Assembly (NCBI GenBank): GCA_018267585.1
Contig: JAFDYE010000299.1
Location: 1-64,000, forward strand
Source of the DNA: Bacteroidota bacterium
GTDB taxonomy: Bacteria; Bacteroidota; Bacteroidia; Chitinophagales; Chitinophagaceae
DNA: 64,000 nucleotides
Reading direction: 5' to 3'
Below the pieces are notes generated by a model, which was not told the DNA's origin, ran no database searches, and saw nothing but the letters and a program-made list of their open reading frames with translations. Positions 1 to 7,632 of this stretch are shown here, piece after piece. Numbering within the stretch: position 1 is the stretch's first letter; each line of letters begins with the position of its first letter. The translations under genes were made by a program, and so were the position numbers.

Positions 1-1
1 C

Positions 2-169
2 TTCGTCGTCGAAGCCGATCGCGCCCAACTGAGCGAGATCGTCCAGCGCTTCCGGGAAGGACGCCTGCGGCCCCACATCGGCGCCATCGCTACCCTCGAC
101 GACGCCCTTGCCGCCCTGAACCCGAAAAAGAAGACCAAAGGTAAGACGATCATCCGCGTTCGGCCCTGA
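2..169 (+). CDS. C-terminal end of a zinc-independent MDR-family NADP-dependent oxidoreductase (partial)
   Basis: The window opens inside a reading frame that gives 55 residues before a TGA. The end of the protein, with the motifs GRLRPHIGAIATLDDALAALNP and KGKTIIRVRP, is typical of the C-terminus of quinone-oxidoreductase-like MDR proteins that reduce carbonyls or quinones with NADPH. The nucleotide-binding fold and the start lie outside the window, so substrate and exact subfamily cannot be judged. It is followed at once by a tandem repeat block, so it probably ends a transcription unit. The family call rests on the tail only. Confidence 0.6.
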   Translation, partial: FVVEADRAQLSEIVQRFREGRLRPHIGAIATLDDALAALNPKKKTKGKTIIRVRP

Positions 170-197
170 GACACCCGAACCTCATCATTAGCCTACC

Positions 198-308
198 TCT
201 GTCACCCCAAATTCAAAGGTCGTCAATAACCTATTCACTGTCACCCCAAAATTTTAAGGTCATCAATAACCCAGCCTCTGGCACCTCAAATTCAAAGGTC
301 ATGATAAG
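198..308. repeat. three imperfect tandem copies of a ~39-nt unit
   Basis: Three consecutive copies share the pattern CTGTCACCCCAAA...AAGGTC-TCAATAAC. Equivalent G positions lie at 201, 240 and 280, so the period is 39 to 40 nt. The third copy is degenerate (GGCACCTCAAA) and runs into the ATG of the OsmC gene at 301, so the repeat itself supplies the AAAGGTC just upstream of that start. The function is unknown; it may be replication slippage or a repeated regulator site. Confidence 0.8.
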
Positions 309-816
309 AAAAAAAGGATCGATACGTCTCTTCCCAAAGGACATTACCGGCGACATCGTGAAAGATCGCCAGGAAGTTGTCATTAACTGGCGGGCAGGCC
401 AGCTGGTCCTCGACGAACCATCCTTCAACGGCGGCCAGGATATCGGACCCGACCCGTTCTCAACGGTGTTGTCCGGCCTGGCAGGCTGTACCCTGACCAC
501 CCTGCGGATGTATATAAAGAAGAAAGAATGGGATATCACAGATATCCACTGTTCGGTAAACATGCATCAACAATCCGAGCCATTCAAAACTTCGATCTTC
601 AGAACAGTCTCATTCGGTCAGCCCGTCACCGCCGAGCAAAAAGAGCGGCTGCTCTGGATCGCAAAGAACTGCCCTGTCGCAAGACTGCTCCAGGGCGAGA
701 TCGCCATTGACACCCGGCTGTCCGACGACCCGACCGTCCCCGCAGGCACGGGCAACTATCCGATATCGGATCAGCTATCTGCCGATACCGCAGAAGATCA
801 CAAACACCTGCCTTAG
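301..816 (+). CDS. OsmC family peroxide-reducing/redox protein
   Basis: This 171-residue protein has the two cysteines expected of the OsmC/Ohr fold: C63 in the segment DPFSTVLSGLAGCTLTTLRMY, at the start of the central helix, and C124 in KNCPVARLL. In the family this pair reduces organic hydroperoxides in the cytoplasm using a thiol donor. The C-terminal 30 residues beyond the domain look disordered. The ATG at 301 follows AAAGGTC contributed by the third copy of the upstream repeat. It resembles the general OsmC branch more than the Ohr branch. It is monocistronic as far as can be seen. Confidence 0.82.
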   Translation: MIRKKGSIRLFPKDITGDIVKDRQEVVINWRAGQLVLDEPSFNGGQDIGPDPFSTVLSGLAGCTLTTLRMYIKKKEWDITDIHCSVNMHQQSEPFKTSIFRTVSFGQPVTAEQKERLLWIAKNCPVARLLQGEIAIDTRLSDDPTVPAGTGNYPISDQLSADTAEDHKHLP

Positions 817-833
817 TGGCTCAACTGCCACAT

Positions 834-971
834 ATGCCTAAGACTCTATTCGCGTCGCTCATTGTTCTACTATTTTCCTGTTCCTCCTCCCGCCACCGCT
901 ATTTCGAAGGCGAGATTGACTATAAGATCACTTCCGGCAATTCCCGTAGAATAGCAGGCAGGCTCATATAA
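834..971 (+). pseudogene. short lipoprotein reading frame, probably a truncated remnant
   Basis: A 45-residue frame begins 18 bases after the OsmC stop. Its start (MPKTLFASLIVLLFSC) is a convincing lipoprotein signal with the lipobox Cys at residue 16, followed by RYFEGEIDYKITS, which looks like the first strand of a DUF4412-type periplasmic lipoprotein. It then stops without the rest of a domain, so I read it as a decayed or truncated gene rather than a functional small protein. It could still be a small secreted lipoprotein. Confidence 0.4.
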
Positions 972-1048
972 TTCATTCTTATTTGCTAACTTGCACAGTC
1001 GCCGCCAGGTTACCCCAGCAAAGAATACCAGTATTTTATTCCAAGCCG

Positions 1049-1756
1049 ATGAGCCAACCCAACACCAGGACGCCCTTTTTTCGCAAGCTGCTCTTCGGTC
1101 GCCCGGAAGACAATATCCAGTCCGCTTATTCGGTCATACGGCGCCAGCGACTCAATCTGTACAAAGTCTGGAACAATGAAACCCACAACGACATCGGGCT
1201 GGAGAAGATCCTTAGGCTATTCCTGATCGTGCAGCAGTTCCTTTATCCCGGCATCTACATCCGAAATAGCTTCGGCAGGCACGGCTCGACATACAAAAAG
1301 CTGGCCATCGAATTTTATGTGCTGTTAAAACTCCTCTTTCCGCTGCTATCCCTATTTTCGGGATGGTATACGAATATCTTCGTCCAGGCGGTCACCGGCT
1401 ATCTGCTTTCTGAAACGATCTTCTATATCGCGACCCTTTTCTTTGCCTCCGAGATATTCGACGAACCCCGTTCGTCCAGACGGTCGATCCTGCTCCTGTT
1501 CCTCAACTATATCGAAATCACCTTCGACTTTGCCGTCATTTACGGCGGCCTCAACCTGCTGCAGGGAACAGCCCATTCCCGGCTGGACTTCATCTATTTC
1601 AGTTTCATGACCTCCTCGACGATCGGTTTCGGGGACATCTATCCCACCACCGCCGCCGGGAAATATGCGGTCATACTCCATTCGATCATATTCCTGTTCT
1701 TTATCGTGCTGTTCCTCAATTTTTTCACAAGAACCGACACGAAGCACCATAAATAA
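1049..1756 (+). CDS. potassium-channel-like ion channel (Ion_trans_2 pore)
   Basis: With the ATG at 1049 the protein has 235 residues; the longer frame would need a TTG at 983. Four hydrophobic segments lie near residues 88-106, 110-133, 146-168 and 204-225. A pore loop between the last two carries the selectivity filter TIGFGDIYP (about 191-199), close to the TVGYGD/TIGFGD signature of K+ channels. The N-terminal 85 residues are soluble and basic; no C-terminal RCK domain follows. This indicates an inner-membrane cation channel, probably for K+. No operon partner is evident. Confidence 0.78.
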   Translation: MSQPNTRTPFFRKLLFGRPEDNIQSAYSVIRRQRLNLYKVWNNETHNDIGLEKILRLFLIVQQFLYPGIYIRNSFGRHGSTYKKLAIEFYVLLKLLFPLLSLFSGWYTNIFVQAVTGYLLSETIFYIATLFFASEIFDEPRSSRRSILLLFLNYIEITFDFAVIYGGLNLLQGTAHSRLDFIYFSFMTSSTIGFGDIYPTTAAGKYAVILHSIIFLFFIVLFLNFFTRTDTKHHK

Positions 1757-1815
1757 TGCGTATTTTCAATTCCATCCATGGTACGTTCTTCGCCCCATCC
1801 ACCAAAGGGCTGTCT

Positions 1816-2343
1816 CTACCACCCTACATAATCCGGCGGCCTGATCCCTTTTAGTCTTAAATACACGATCATCTGTCCCAAATGATGAGACTGATGGTCA
1901 TGCAACAACAGCAGGATCTGACGGACAGTCATCGGGCCCGCAAAGAATTTGACCTGCTTATCCAGTTGCGCCGGCGAAAGCGACGCCTGAGCTCTCAGAC
2001 CTATATCATACGCCTCACCGACAATTTTAATAACGTCCGCTTTGGAGAGATGAGATGTATCTATCTTGGGTTTTGCCATATTGGGAGACAAATATGAGGT
2101 AGACAACCAAACGATATTATCTGCCAGATGCAACATTTGCTCCTTATAGCTCATCTCGCTCGCCACCGGCTTAAAGTCATAGCTGCTTTCCGGCATCAAT
2201 TCCGCCATTTTTAGCGCATAAGCCTTCGCATGCACCCACTTACGCGATAATTCGACTATGAGACTGTCTCCCGTCTGTGCATGCAAAGAACCCGCCAACA
2301 AAGGCGTCAATGCGACCATAAAAGCAATTCTGGTACTATTCAT
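1816..2343 (-). CDS. exported DinB-family (four-helix metal-binding) protein
   Basis: I chose the ATG at 2343 (175 residues) because it begins a signal peptide (MNSTRIAFMVALTPLLAGSLHAQ); the longer frame has no signal at its start. The mature part fits the DinB/YfiT fold. The three histidines that usually bind a divalent metal are visible as H72 (MLHLADN) and H150/H154 (HDHQSHHLGQ). Family members include thiol-dependent transferases, but most are uncharacterised, and the substrate cannot be told here. The gene stands alone on the minus strand beside a plus-strand operon. Confidence 0.75.
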   Translation of the reverse strand: MNSTRIAFMVALTPLLAGSLHAQTGDSLIVELSRKWVHAKAYALKMAELMPESSYDFKPVASEMSYKEQMLHLADNIVWLSTSYLSPNMAKPKIDTSHLSKADVIKIVGEAYDIGLRAQASLSPAQLDKQVKFFAGPMTVRQILLLLHDHQSHHLGQMIVYLRLKGIRPPDYVGW

Positions 2344-2430
2344 ATTACGTAGGTTTAAATTGGCTACAATGATAAGGACATTTCCGATCAAATGCACTTC
2401 CCAATGAAACAACCCCTATCTTATCGCTCC

Positions 2431-2453
2431 AAAAAAAATTCGGGAAATCCCGA
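2431..2453 (-). terminator. minus-strand intrinsic terminator-like hairpin
   Basis: Read on the minus strand, TCGGG-ATTT-CCCGA (2453 to 2440) forms a perfect 5-bp GC-rich stem with a 4-nt loop and is followed directly by A and then a run of eight T residues. This is the form of a rho-independent terminator. It lies about 90 bp upstream of the minus-strand DinB start, so it could act as an attenuator or block antisense transcription from the right. Confidence 0.45.
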
Positions 2454-2475
2454 TAACACCAAAGGAAGAATCGTC

Positions 2476-2507
2476 ATTGCGCCTGTCTCCGGGCCGGACT
2501 AGTTTTG
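2476..2507 (+). promoter_or_regulatory. Bacteroidota-type promoter for the YHS-to-LysE operon
   Basis: TAGTTTTG at 2500-2507 matches the Bacteroidota -7 consensus TAnnTTTG exactly. ATTG at 2476-2479, 20 nt upstream, is a fair match to the -33 box TTTG. Transcription would start near 2513, giving a leader of about 25 nt before the ATG at 2537. Confidence 0.55.
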
Positions 2508-2536
2508 TCCCTGTTTATAACAACTCAATTGGTTTC

Positions 2537-3004
2537 ATGAAAAAGATCATCTCCTTCCTGGTCCTCTTCGCAGCATTGCTCAGCACCGCCTCCGCGCAGT
2601 CGGCAGAGTTCCGGAAAAAACAATTCAATCTCGACAAGACCGGCCTGGCCATCCAGGGATATGACCCTGTTGCCTACTTCACCAATGGCAAGGCCGTAGA
2701 GGGCGACAAAAACATCACCCTGCAATATCAGGGCGTCCTCTATCAGTTCGCAAACACAGCCAACCGGGATGCCTTTAAAGCAAACCCTGCCAAATACGAA
2801 CCACAGTACGGCGGCTGGTGCGCCTATGCGATGGGCTCCAGCGGCGACAAGGTCGCGATCGACCCGGAAACATTTAAGATCGTCGACGGAAAGCTCTACC
2901 TGTTCTACAACAAATTCTTCAACAATACGCTCAAGTCCTGGAATAAGGACGAGTCCCATCTGAAGACAAGCGCCGACCACAACTGGGCCAAATTCGCGCA
3001 ATAG
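2537..3004 (+). CDS. secreted YHS domain protein (first of two)
   Basis: The ATG at 2537 begins a clear Sec signal peptide (MKKIISFLVLFAALLSTASAQ); the longer frame from 2477 would bury it. The mature 134 residues carry the YHS pattern: GYDPVAYFTNGKAVEG, then a strand with YQFANTANRDAFKANPAKYEPQYGGWCAYAMG. The family is thought to bind metal or small ligands, and stand-alone exported members are common in Bacteroidota; the exact role is unknown. It is the first gene of a tightly packed plus-strand operon and is followed 33 nt later by a paralogue. Confidence 0.85.
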   Translation: MKKIISFLVLFAALLSTASAQSAEFRKKQFNLDKTGLAIQGYDPVAYFTNGKAVEGDKNITLQYQGVLYQFANTANRDAFKANPAKYEPQYGGWCAYAMGSSGDKVAIDPETFKIVDGKLYLFYNKFFNNTLKSWNKDESHLKTSADHNWAKFAQ

Positions 3005-3037
3005 TTTTCCATTCTTCCATACAATAAAATCAGCAAC

Positions 3038-3481
3038 ATGCGTAAATCGATCTTACCAATTACCTTTCTCCTCGTCTCCTTCATCGGCGCCAGCGCGCAG
3101 AAAGAAGCCATCTTTTCCTCCAATGGAAAAGCCATCAACGGCTACGATCCCGTCGCCTTTTTCACACAATCCAAGCCTGTAATGGGTTCCGACAGTCTCT
3201 CTTACATGTACATGGACACCAGATGGCTTTTTGCCACGCAGGCCGATCTGGACGCCTTCAAAGCCAGTCCGGATCGCTACACCCCGCAATACGGCGGCTA
3301 CTGCGCTTTTGGCACGGCACAGGGTCACAAGGCGCCGACCAAACCGGAAACATGGACCATCGTCAACGACAAGCTGTACTTCAACTATAGTGCAAAGGTC
3401 AAAGAAATGTGGATGAAGGACCAGCAGGCCTTGATCGAAAAAGCGGACAAGACCTGGCCCGAACTCAAAGACAAACCCTAA
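3038..3481 (+). CDS. secreted YHS domain protein (second of two)
   Basis: This 147-residue protein starts with a signal peptide (MRKSILPITFLLVSFIGASAQ) and has the same mature layout as its upstream neighbour: GYDPVAFFTQSKPVMG, FATQADLDAFKASPDRYTPQYGGYCAFG and a conserved end around KLYFNYSAKVKEMWMKDQ. The two genes are clearly related but diverged, suggesting an old tandem duplication. It lies 33 nt after the first copy and 10 nt before the DoxX-like gene, so all three are probably cotranscribed. Ligand unknown. Confidence 0.85.
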   Translation: MRKSILPITFLLVSFIGASAQKEAIFSSNGKAINGYDPVAFFTQSKPVMGSDSLSYMYMDTRWLFATQADLDAFKASPDRYTPQYGGYCAFGTAQGHKAPTKPETWTIVNDKLYFNYSAKVKEMWMKDQQALIEKADKTWPELKDKP

Positions 3482-3491
3482 TCGAGGAACA

Positions 3492-3950
3492 ATGACGACA
3501 AGACAGATAATGACAGGACAGTGGGTGCTACGGTCAGTCGCCGCCGTTATCATGCTCCAGACACTGTTCTTCAAATTCACTGCGGCCCCCGAATCTGTTT
3601 ATATCTTTTCGACCCTGGGAATGGAGCCCTGGGGACGCATCGGCATCGGCATTGGAGAGTTGATCGCCTCCACACTCATCCTTATCCCCGCGACGACCGC
3701 CTTCGGAGCGTTGCTGGGTGCCGGGCTGATGAGCGGGGCGATCTTTTTTCACCTGACCAGACTGGGGATCGTAGTACAGAACGACTCCGGCCAGCTCTTC
3801 ATCTATGCCCTCCTGGTCTTTGCCAGCTGTGGCATCCTTGCCTGGTCCCTCCGGCGCCGGATCATCCTCCTGTTTGTAACGAATAAAACCCGGTTATATG
3901 ACCACGCCCCTCGCAGCCGCCCTAAAAAGAATGCTAACCCAGCTGGATGA
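3492..3950 (+). CDS. DoxX-like small integral membrane protein
   Basis: This 152-residue protein has four hydrophobic segments (about residues 13-28, 48-68, 72-90, 101-120) and an arginine-rich, polar C-terminus, as in DoxX/DoxD-like membrane proteins. The motif [19 protein letters not shown] resembles the first helix of that family, whose members often accompany redox or stress genes. Its last 53 bases overlap the start of the next gene in another frame, a sign of translational coupling. No catalytic residues can be named. Confidence 0.65.
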   Translation: MTTRQIMTGQWVLRSVAAVIMLQTLFFKFTAAPESVYIFSTLGMEPWGRIGIGIGELIASTLILIPATTAFGALLGAGLMSGAIFFHLTRLGIVVQNDSGQLFIYALLVFASCGILAWSLRRRIILLFVTNKTRLYDHAPRSRPKKNANPAG

Positions 3951-4395
3951 GATGGTGGCCGGCCTCTCCGATGAAGAATATACCGCGAAGATCGGCCTGA
4001 TCTCCAATGCCTCCATCGGCCAGCACACGCGCCATATCATCGAATTCTTCACAGAGCTCTTTATCGGCTACGACAAGGGAGTGGTCAACTACGACCAGCG
4101 ACAACGGGACATCCGCATCGAGACCAGCAGGAACTATGCCCATACATTGCTCCGGGGACTTACCAGCTTCCTCGACTACCCGGACAAGCCCCTCGTGCTG
4201 ATAACCGACCCCGACGGCGTCCTGGGTGAAGTACGCACCAACTTTCTGCGGGAGCTCGTCTACAACCTCGAACACACCGTTCACCACATGGCGCTCTTGC
4301 GGATAGCCGTCCACCAGGTATCCTCTCTCCCATTACCCGAAGAATTTGGCGTGGCCTTGTCCACTATAAAATACCGGAAAGCATGTGCACAGTAA
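3898..4395 (+). CDS. DinB-family cytoplasmic protein
   Basis: The protein has 165 residues and no signal peptide. It fits the DinB/YfiT four-helix bundle, with the likely metal ligands H43 ([12 protein letters not shown]) and H126/H130 ([12 protein letters not shown]). Members of this fold include bacillithiol- or mycothiol-linked transferases and many orphans. The start overlaps the DoxX-like gene by 53 bp, and its stop overlaps the next gene by 13 bp (ATG at 4383 inside GCATGTGCACAG). This dense overlap argues that its job is linked to the NRDE/ATP-grasp protein that follows. Confidence 0.75.
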   Translation: MTTPLAAALKRMLTQLDEMVAGLSDEEYTAKIGLISNASIGQHTRHIIEFFTELFIGYDKGVVNYDQRQRDIRIETSRNYAHTLLRGLTSFLDYPDKPLVLITDPDGVLGEVRTNFLRELVYNLEHTVHHMALLRIAVHQVSSLPLPEEFGVALSTIKYRKACAQ

Positions 4396-6176
4396 CCTTT
4401 ATACCCGGTCGCGACGGGGTCTGTCTCACTTCCAACAGAGACGAGAACCTGACCCGTCAAACAGCCCTGCCGCCACAGGTCTATTCGACCGGCGACGACG
4501 CTTACATCTATCCGAAAGACCCCGACGCCGGCGGCAGCTGGATCGTGCTCAAGAACAAGAGCGCCGCGGCCGTCCTGCTCAACGGAGCCTTTGTAAAACA
4601 CCGCAGATACCCGCCCTACAGGACAAGCAGGGGGCTGGTGCTGCTCGAGATCATAAAGGCATCCGACCCGCTAAGACATTTCAGACAAATTGACCTCCGG
4701 CACATTGAGCCGTTCACGCTCGTCCTCTATTTTAAAGGAATATTGCAGGACTGCCGATGGGACGGCACAGAAAAGCACGTTGAATTGTTGGATGCCTCCA
4801 CATCCCATATCTGGTCCTCGGCCACACTATATGACAAAGACGCAATGACGACAAGACAACGATGGTTTGAAGACTGGATCCGTTCCCGTACACGGATCAC
4901 GGCCGACGAGATCATCCAATTCCACCGGACAGCCGGCAGCGACGATCCGCGCAATAGTCTGCTAAGGCCCGCCAGTGATACCATATCGACGGTTAGCGTG
5001 ACTTCCATCGTGATGAGCGATAAAGATTCCCGCATGATCTACAACGACCTCAGGACGGGCGACAGCTCCATCGAAAAAATCGATGAAAGCTTCAGCGCAT
5101 CCCGGGCCACTAATGGCCGGCAACGCTTTTGGTGGGCACTCAGCCGGTCGTGGACCCGGCTGACCCACTGGGAATACTGGCCCGCCCACCTCGTGTACGG
5201 CCCCCTATACCTCTATTGGCTTTGGCTGAGCCTCAGGGCGCGTTCGTTCTTCTTCTTCAGCGCAGCCAACCCACGCATCCAAAACGCCGGCTTTACACAC
5301 GAGAAGAAAAGTGATATCTATCTGCAAATACCCGGCCGCTATTACCCCAGGACCGTGCTTTGCCCGGTAGGTACCGACTGCAGCTCACTAAAAAGGCAGC
5401 TTGAGACCTGGAACTTTAGCTATCCGCTGATCGCCAAGCCCGATATCGGAGAAAGAGGTTCGAAGGTGCGGCTACTGAATACCTTCCCCGAGCTCGAAGA
5501 CTACTGCAACACGAGCAGGGTCGACTTCCTCGTCCAGGAATTTGTCTCCTATCCGCAGGAAGCCGGCATTTTCTACGCGAGGATCCCCGGTGAAGAGAAA
5601 GGCAGGATCACCGGCATAGTCGGTAAGGAATTCCTTGCCGTCACCGGCGACGGCCGGTCCACTATCCGCACGCTGCTCAGGCTCGATCCTCGTCACCACC
5701 TGCAATTGCGCGTACTGACGGCACGATATGGTCACCTGCTGGATACCATCCTTCCTTCAGGGATCAATTACACACTAGTGCCCTACGGCAACCATTGTCT
5801 CGGCTCCAAATTTGTCGACTGGAGCAACCGGATATCGGATCAGCTCGCCGAGGTCATCGATGGCGTATGCCGGCAGATCCCCGAATTCTACTACGGCCGC
5901 CTGGATATAAAATTCGCTGACTGGAACGATCTCCTGAACGGCAAGGGATTTTCCATTATAGAGCTTAACGGGGCCGGCAGCGAACCCACGCATATTTACG
6001 ACCCCTCCCACTCCATATTCTTCGCCTGGAAAGAGATCATCCGACACTGGCGGTTACTTCACCGGATCAGCCTGATCAATGCAAAACACCGCAAGATCCC
6101 CCTTATGTCGACAGGCGAAGGATGGAGAATGCTCAGGGACCATGCGCGTCATCAACGATTATTAAAGGACCTATGA
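4383..6176 (+). CDS. NRDE (TANGO2-type Ntn hydrolase-like) domain fused to an ATP-grasp ligase domain
   Basis: The 597-residue frame contains two unrelated domains. Residues 1-235 match the NRDE family: an N-terminal MCTVTF that exposes Cys2 after Met removal, as in Ntn hydrolases, and the name-giving SNRDE at 17-21. Residues about 265-560 match an ATP-grasp fold of the kind often annotated D-alanine-D-alanine ligase: [12 protein letters not shown] (351-362) for ATP binding, FLVQEFV (382-388), [12 protein letters not shown] (421-432), and the metal ligands D508 and E527/N529 in GRLDIKF and IIELNG. A Trp/Tyr-rich hydrophobic linker (263-293) could touch the membrane. The start overlaps DinB by 13 bp and the stop overlaps the exporter start by 4 bp. 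The reaction is not known; amide-bond ligation plus hydrolysis is the family-based guess. Confidence 0.8.
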   Translation: MCTVTFIPGRDGVCLTSNRDENLTRQTALPPQVYSTGDDAYIYPKDPDAGGSWIVLKNKSAAAVLLNGAFVKHRRYPPYRTSRGLVLLEIIKASDPLRHFRQIDLRHIEPFTLVLYFKGILQDCRWDGTEKHVELLDASTSHIWSSATLYDKDAMTTRQRWFEDWIRSRTRITADEIIQFHRTAGSDDPRNSLLRPASDTISTVSVTSIVMSDKDSRMIYNDLRTGDSSIEKIDESFSASRATNGRQRFWWALSRSWTRLTHWEYWPAHLVYGPLYLYWLWLSLRARSFFFFSAANPRIQNAGFTHEKKSDIYLQIPGRYYPRTVLCPVGTDCSSLKRQLETWNFSYPLIAKPDIGERGSKVRLLNTFPELEDYCNTSRVDFLVQEFVSYPQEAGIFYARIPGEEKGRITGIVGKEFLAVTGDGRSTIRTLLRLDPRHHLQLRVLTARYGHLLDTILPSGINYTLVPYGNHCLGSKFVDWSNRISDQLAEVIDGVCRQIPEFYYGRLDIKFADWNDLLNGKGFSIIELNGAGSEPTHIYDPSHSIFFAWKEIIRHWRLLHRISLINAKHRKIPLMSTGEGWRMLRDHARHQRLLKDL

Positions 6177-6835
6177 AGAGCCCGTCACTGTTGTTTGCAT
6201 GGGCCTTTTCCATCAGTTTCGCCGGGACGCTGCCCCCGGGCACGCTAAATCTCAGCGTCGCCGACTATGCCTTCAGGCATGATATCCCGGCGGCGACCGG
6301 TTTTGCAATAGCTGCCATCTCGGTTGAGATAACCCTGGTCCGGGTCGCGCTGGTGACGATCCGCCGCCTCGAAAGACTTACCCGCCTCTATCGGGTCTTT
6401 CACATCCTGAGCTGTGCCCTGCTCCTCTTCATGTCCCTCAACAGCCTGCTGGCCGCATGGCAAATGCAAACCTTTCGCGCCGGCCTTTCGCTGCCCTTCG
6501 TAAACCCCGTGCTGTCCGGGCTGGTGCTAAGTAGCATCAACCCTTTACACCTCCCATTCTGGATGGGCTGGACGGCAGTGCTGCGATCCCGGAAGATCCT
6601 TGACGACCAACCCCGGTCCTGCAACCTGTTCGTCGGGGCCATCGGCGCCGGCACAGCAGCGGCGTTTTGGCTGTATGCGCTTGCCGGCAGTTACCTCATC
6701 GGATTCCTGGGCGCCAGGCAGGTGCTCCTCAACTGGGTGATCGGCGTCGCACTGCTCGCAGCGGCGCTGGCACAGTTATTCAAAAACCTGATTAACAGAC
6801 CGGGCAAGCCGAACAAAACAACGATGACATCATGA
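6173..6835 (+). CDS. LysE/RhtB-type amino-acid exporter-like membrane protein
   Basis: I chose the ATG at 6173 (220 residues) because it overlaps the upstream stop as ATGA; the longer frame adds a non-hydrophobic leader. Features of LysE translocators are visible: a first helix with FAGTLPPGTLNLSVADYA, then further hydrophobic segments near residues 35-50, 75-95, 110-130, 147-172 and 180-205, and a central NPLHLPFWMGW element. LysE proteins export amino acids or related small molecules from the cytoplasm. Coupling to the ATP-grasp gene suggests that the exported compound could be the product of that ligase. Substrate unknown. Confidence 0.75.
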   Translation: MKSPSLLFAWAFSISFAGTLPPGTLNLSVADYAFRHDIPAATGFAIAAISVEITLVRVALVTIRRLERLTRLYRVFHILSCALLLFMSLNSLLAAWQMQTFRAGLSLPFVNPVLSGLVLSSINPLHLPFWMGWTAVLRSRKILDDQPRSCNLFVGAIGAGTAAAFWLYALAGSYLIGFLGARQVLLNWVIGVALLAAALAQLFKNLINRPGKPNKTTMTS

Positions 6836-6935
6836 ACCTGATCGCAATCCCCGCAAAACAGCCATATCTTTGTCACGATTTTTGCGGCAGGATTTATAGG
6901 CGCAACAAAAAGAAATTTCCCATATCAAGGTCTTC

Positions 6936-6951
6936 GGTCACCATGGTGACC
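6936..6951. promoter_or_regulatory. 16-bp perfect palindrome upstream of the DoxX gene
   Basis: GGTCACCATGGTGACC is a perfect 16-bp inverted repeat without spacer, 90 bp before the DoxX start at 7041. It sits in a 205-bp gap that otherwise holds only an unconvincing 70-codon frame. It could be a binding site for a dimeric regulator, or chance. Confidence 0.35.
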
Positions 6952-7040
6952 CTGGCAGCCTTCCTGCTGTTTGGCTTTTGTCCGCTGCGCAATTCCGTCG
7001 GGTGCGGTCAGCGAATTTATCACTTAAAAGATTTGTCATT

Positions 7041-7511
7041 ATGAACAGCTTATTTTCAATTGCCGGGAAAGACTACCGGCAGCAGGCCCCACTATTTCTC
7101 CGACTGGCCATCGGCTTTGGATTCATGGCCCATGGCTGGGCCAAATTGACCAGGGGCCCGGAAGCCTTTGCCAAACTATTGACCGTATTGCATGTACCCG
7201 CCCCACACTTCATGGCCTGGTTGTCCACGCTGACCGAACTGCTCGGCGGTTTTGCCCTCTTCATCGGCGCATTCACAGGTATCGCAGCAGTCCCCCTGAT
7301 TGGTACGATGCTGGTCGCGATGCTCACCATCCATATTCACTATGGTTACAGCTCCATCAGAACGATCGGCTTGACCCCGGAAGGACCTCAGTTCGGTCCG
7401 CCGGGATATGAGATCAACCTGCTTTATATCGCGGGGCTGGTCTCCCTCATCATCACCGGCTCCGGGAAATTCTCCGTAGACGCCATGATCACCAAACGCA
7501 GGTCCATATGA
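7041..7511 (+). CDS. DoxX family membrane protein
   Basis: The ATG at 7041 gives 156 residues; the frame upstream to 6978 is non-hydrophobic and has no support. The typical DoxX core is visible: LFLRLAIGFGFMAHGWAKL, then ELLGGFALFIGAFTGIAAVPLIGTMLVAMLTIH, and the C-terminal YEINLLYIAGLVSLIITGSGKFSVD. Four transmembrane helices are predicted by eye. DoxX proteins sit in the inner membrane and are often tied to redox stress or quinone metabolism; the true role is unsettled. A stable hairpin follows its stop. Confidence 0.85.
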   Translation: MNSLFSIAGKDYRQQAPLFLRLAIGFGFMAHGWAKLTRGPEAFAKLLTVLHVPAPHFMAWLSTLTELLGGFALFIGAFTGIAAVPLIGTMLVAMLTIHIHYGYSSIRTIGLTPEGPQFGPPGYEINLLYIAGLVSLIITGSGKFSVDAMITKRRSI

Positions 7512-7520
7512 CCACCCACC

Positions 7521-7541
7521 AGCCGCTGCGACGCGGCGGCT
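7521..7541 (+). terminator. GC-rich hairpin after the DoxX gene
   Basis: AGCCGCTGC-GAC-GCGGCGGCT folds into a 9-bp stem (one G-T pair) with a 3-nt loop, 10 nt after the DoxX stop codon. No T run follows, so it is a hairpin-only terminator candidate or an mRNA end-protecting structure. It lies between convergent genes (DoxX and gluconokinase). Confidence 0.45.
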
Positions 7542-7632
7542 AAGCCCCTCTTACGAAAGCCAATAAAGTAGTGGACAGCTACAACGTCACCGCCATCCCG
7601 CACATACTATTTTACTACTAAAACATTAATTC

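Noticed and set aside
4383..6176. Reading the NRDE/ATP-grasp protein as two genes joined by a frameshift error
   Set aside because: The frame is continuous with a linker and both domains are complete, with no internal overlap of start and stop that would suggest an error. A sequencing error cannot be fully excluded.
6832..7044. 70-codon frame overlapping the LysE-type gene stop
   Set aside because: No recognisable domain, no signal peptide, biased Cys/Lys/Arg content and a palindrome inside. It also runs into the DoxX start.
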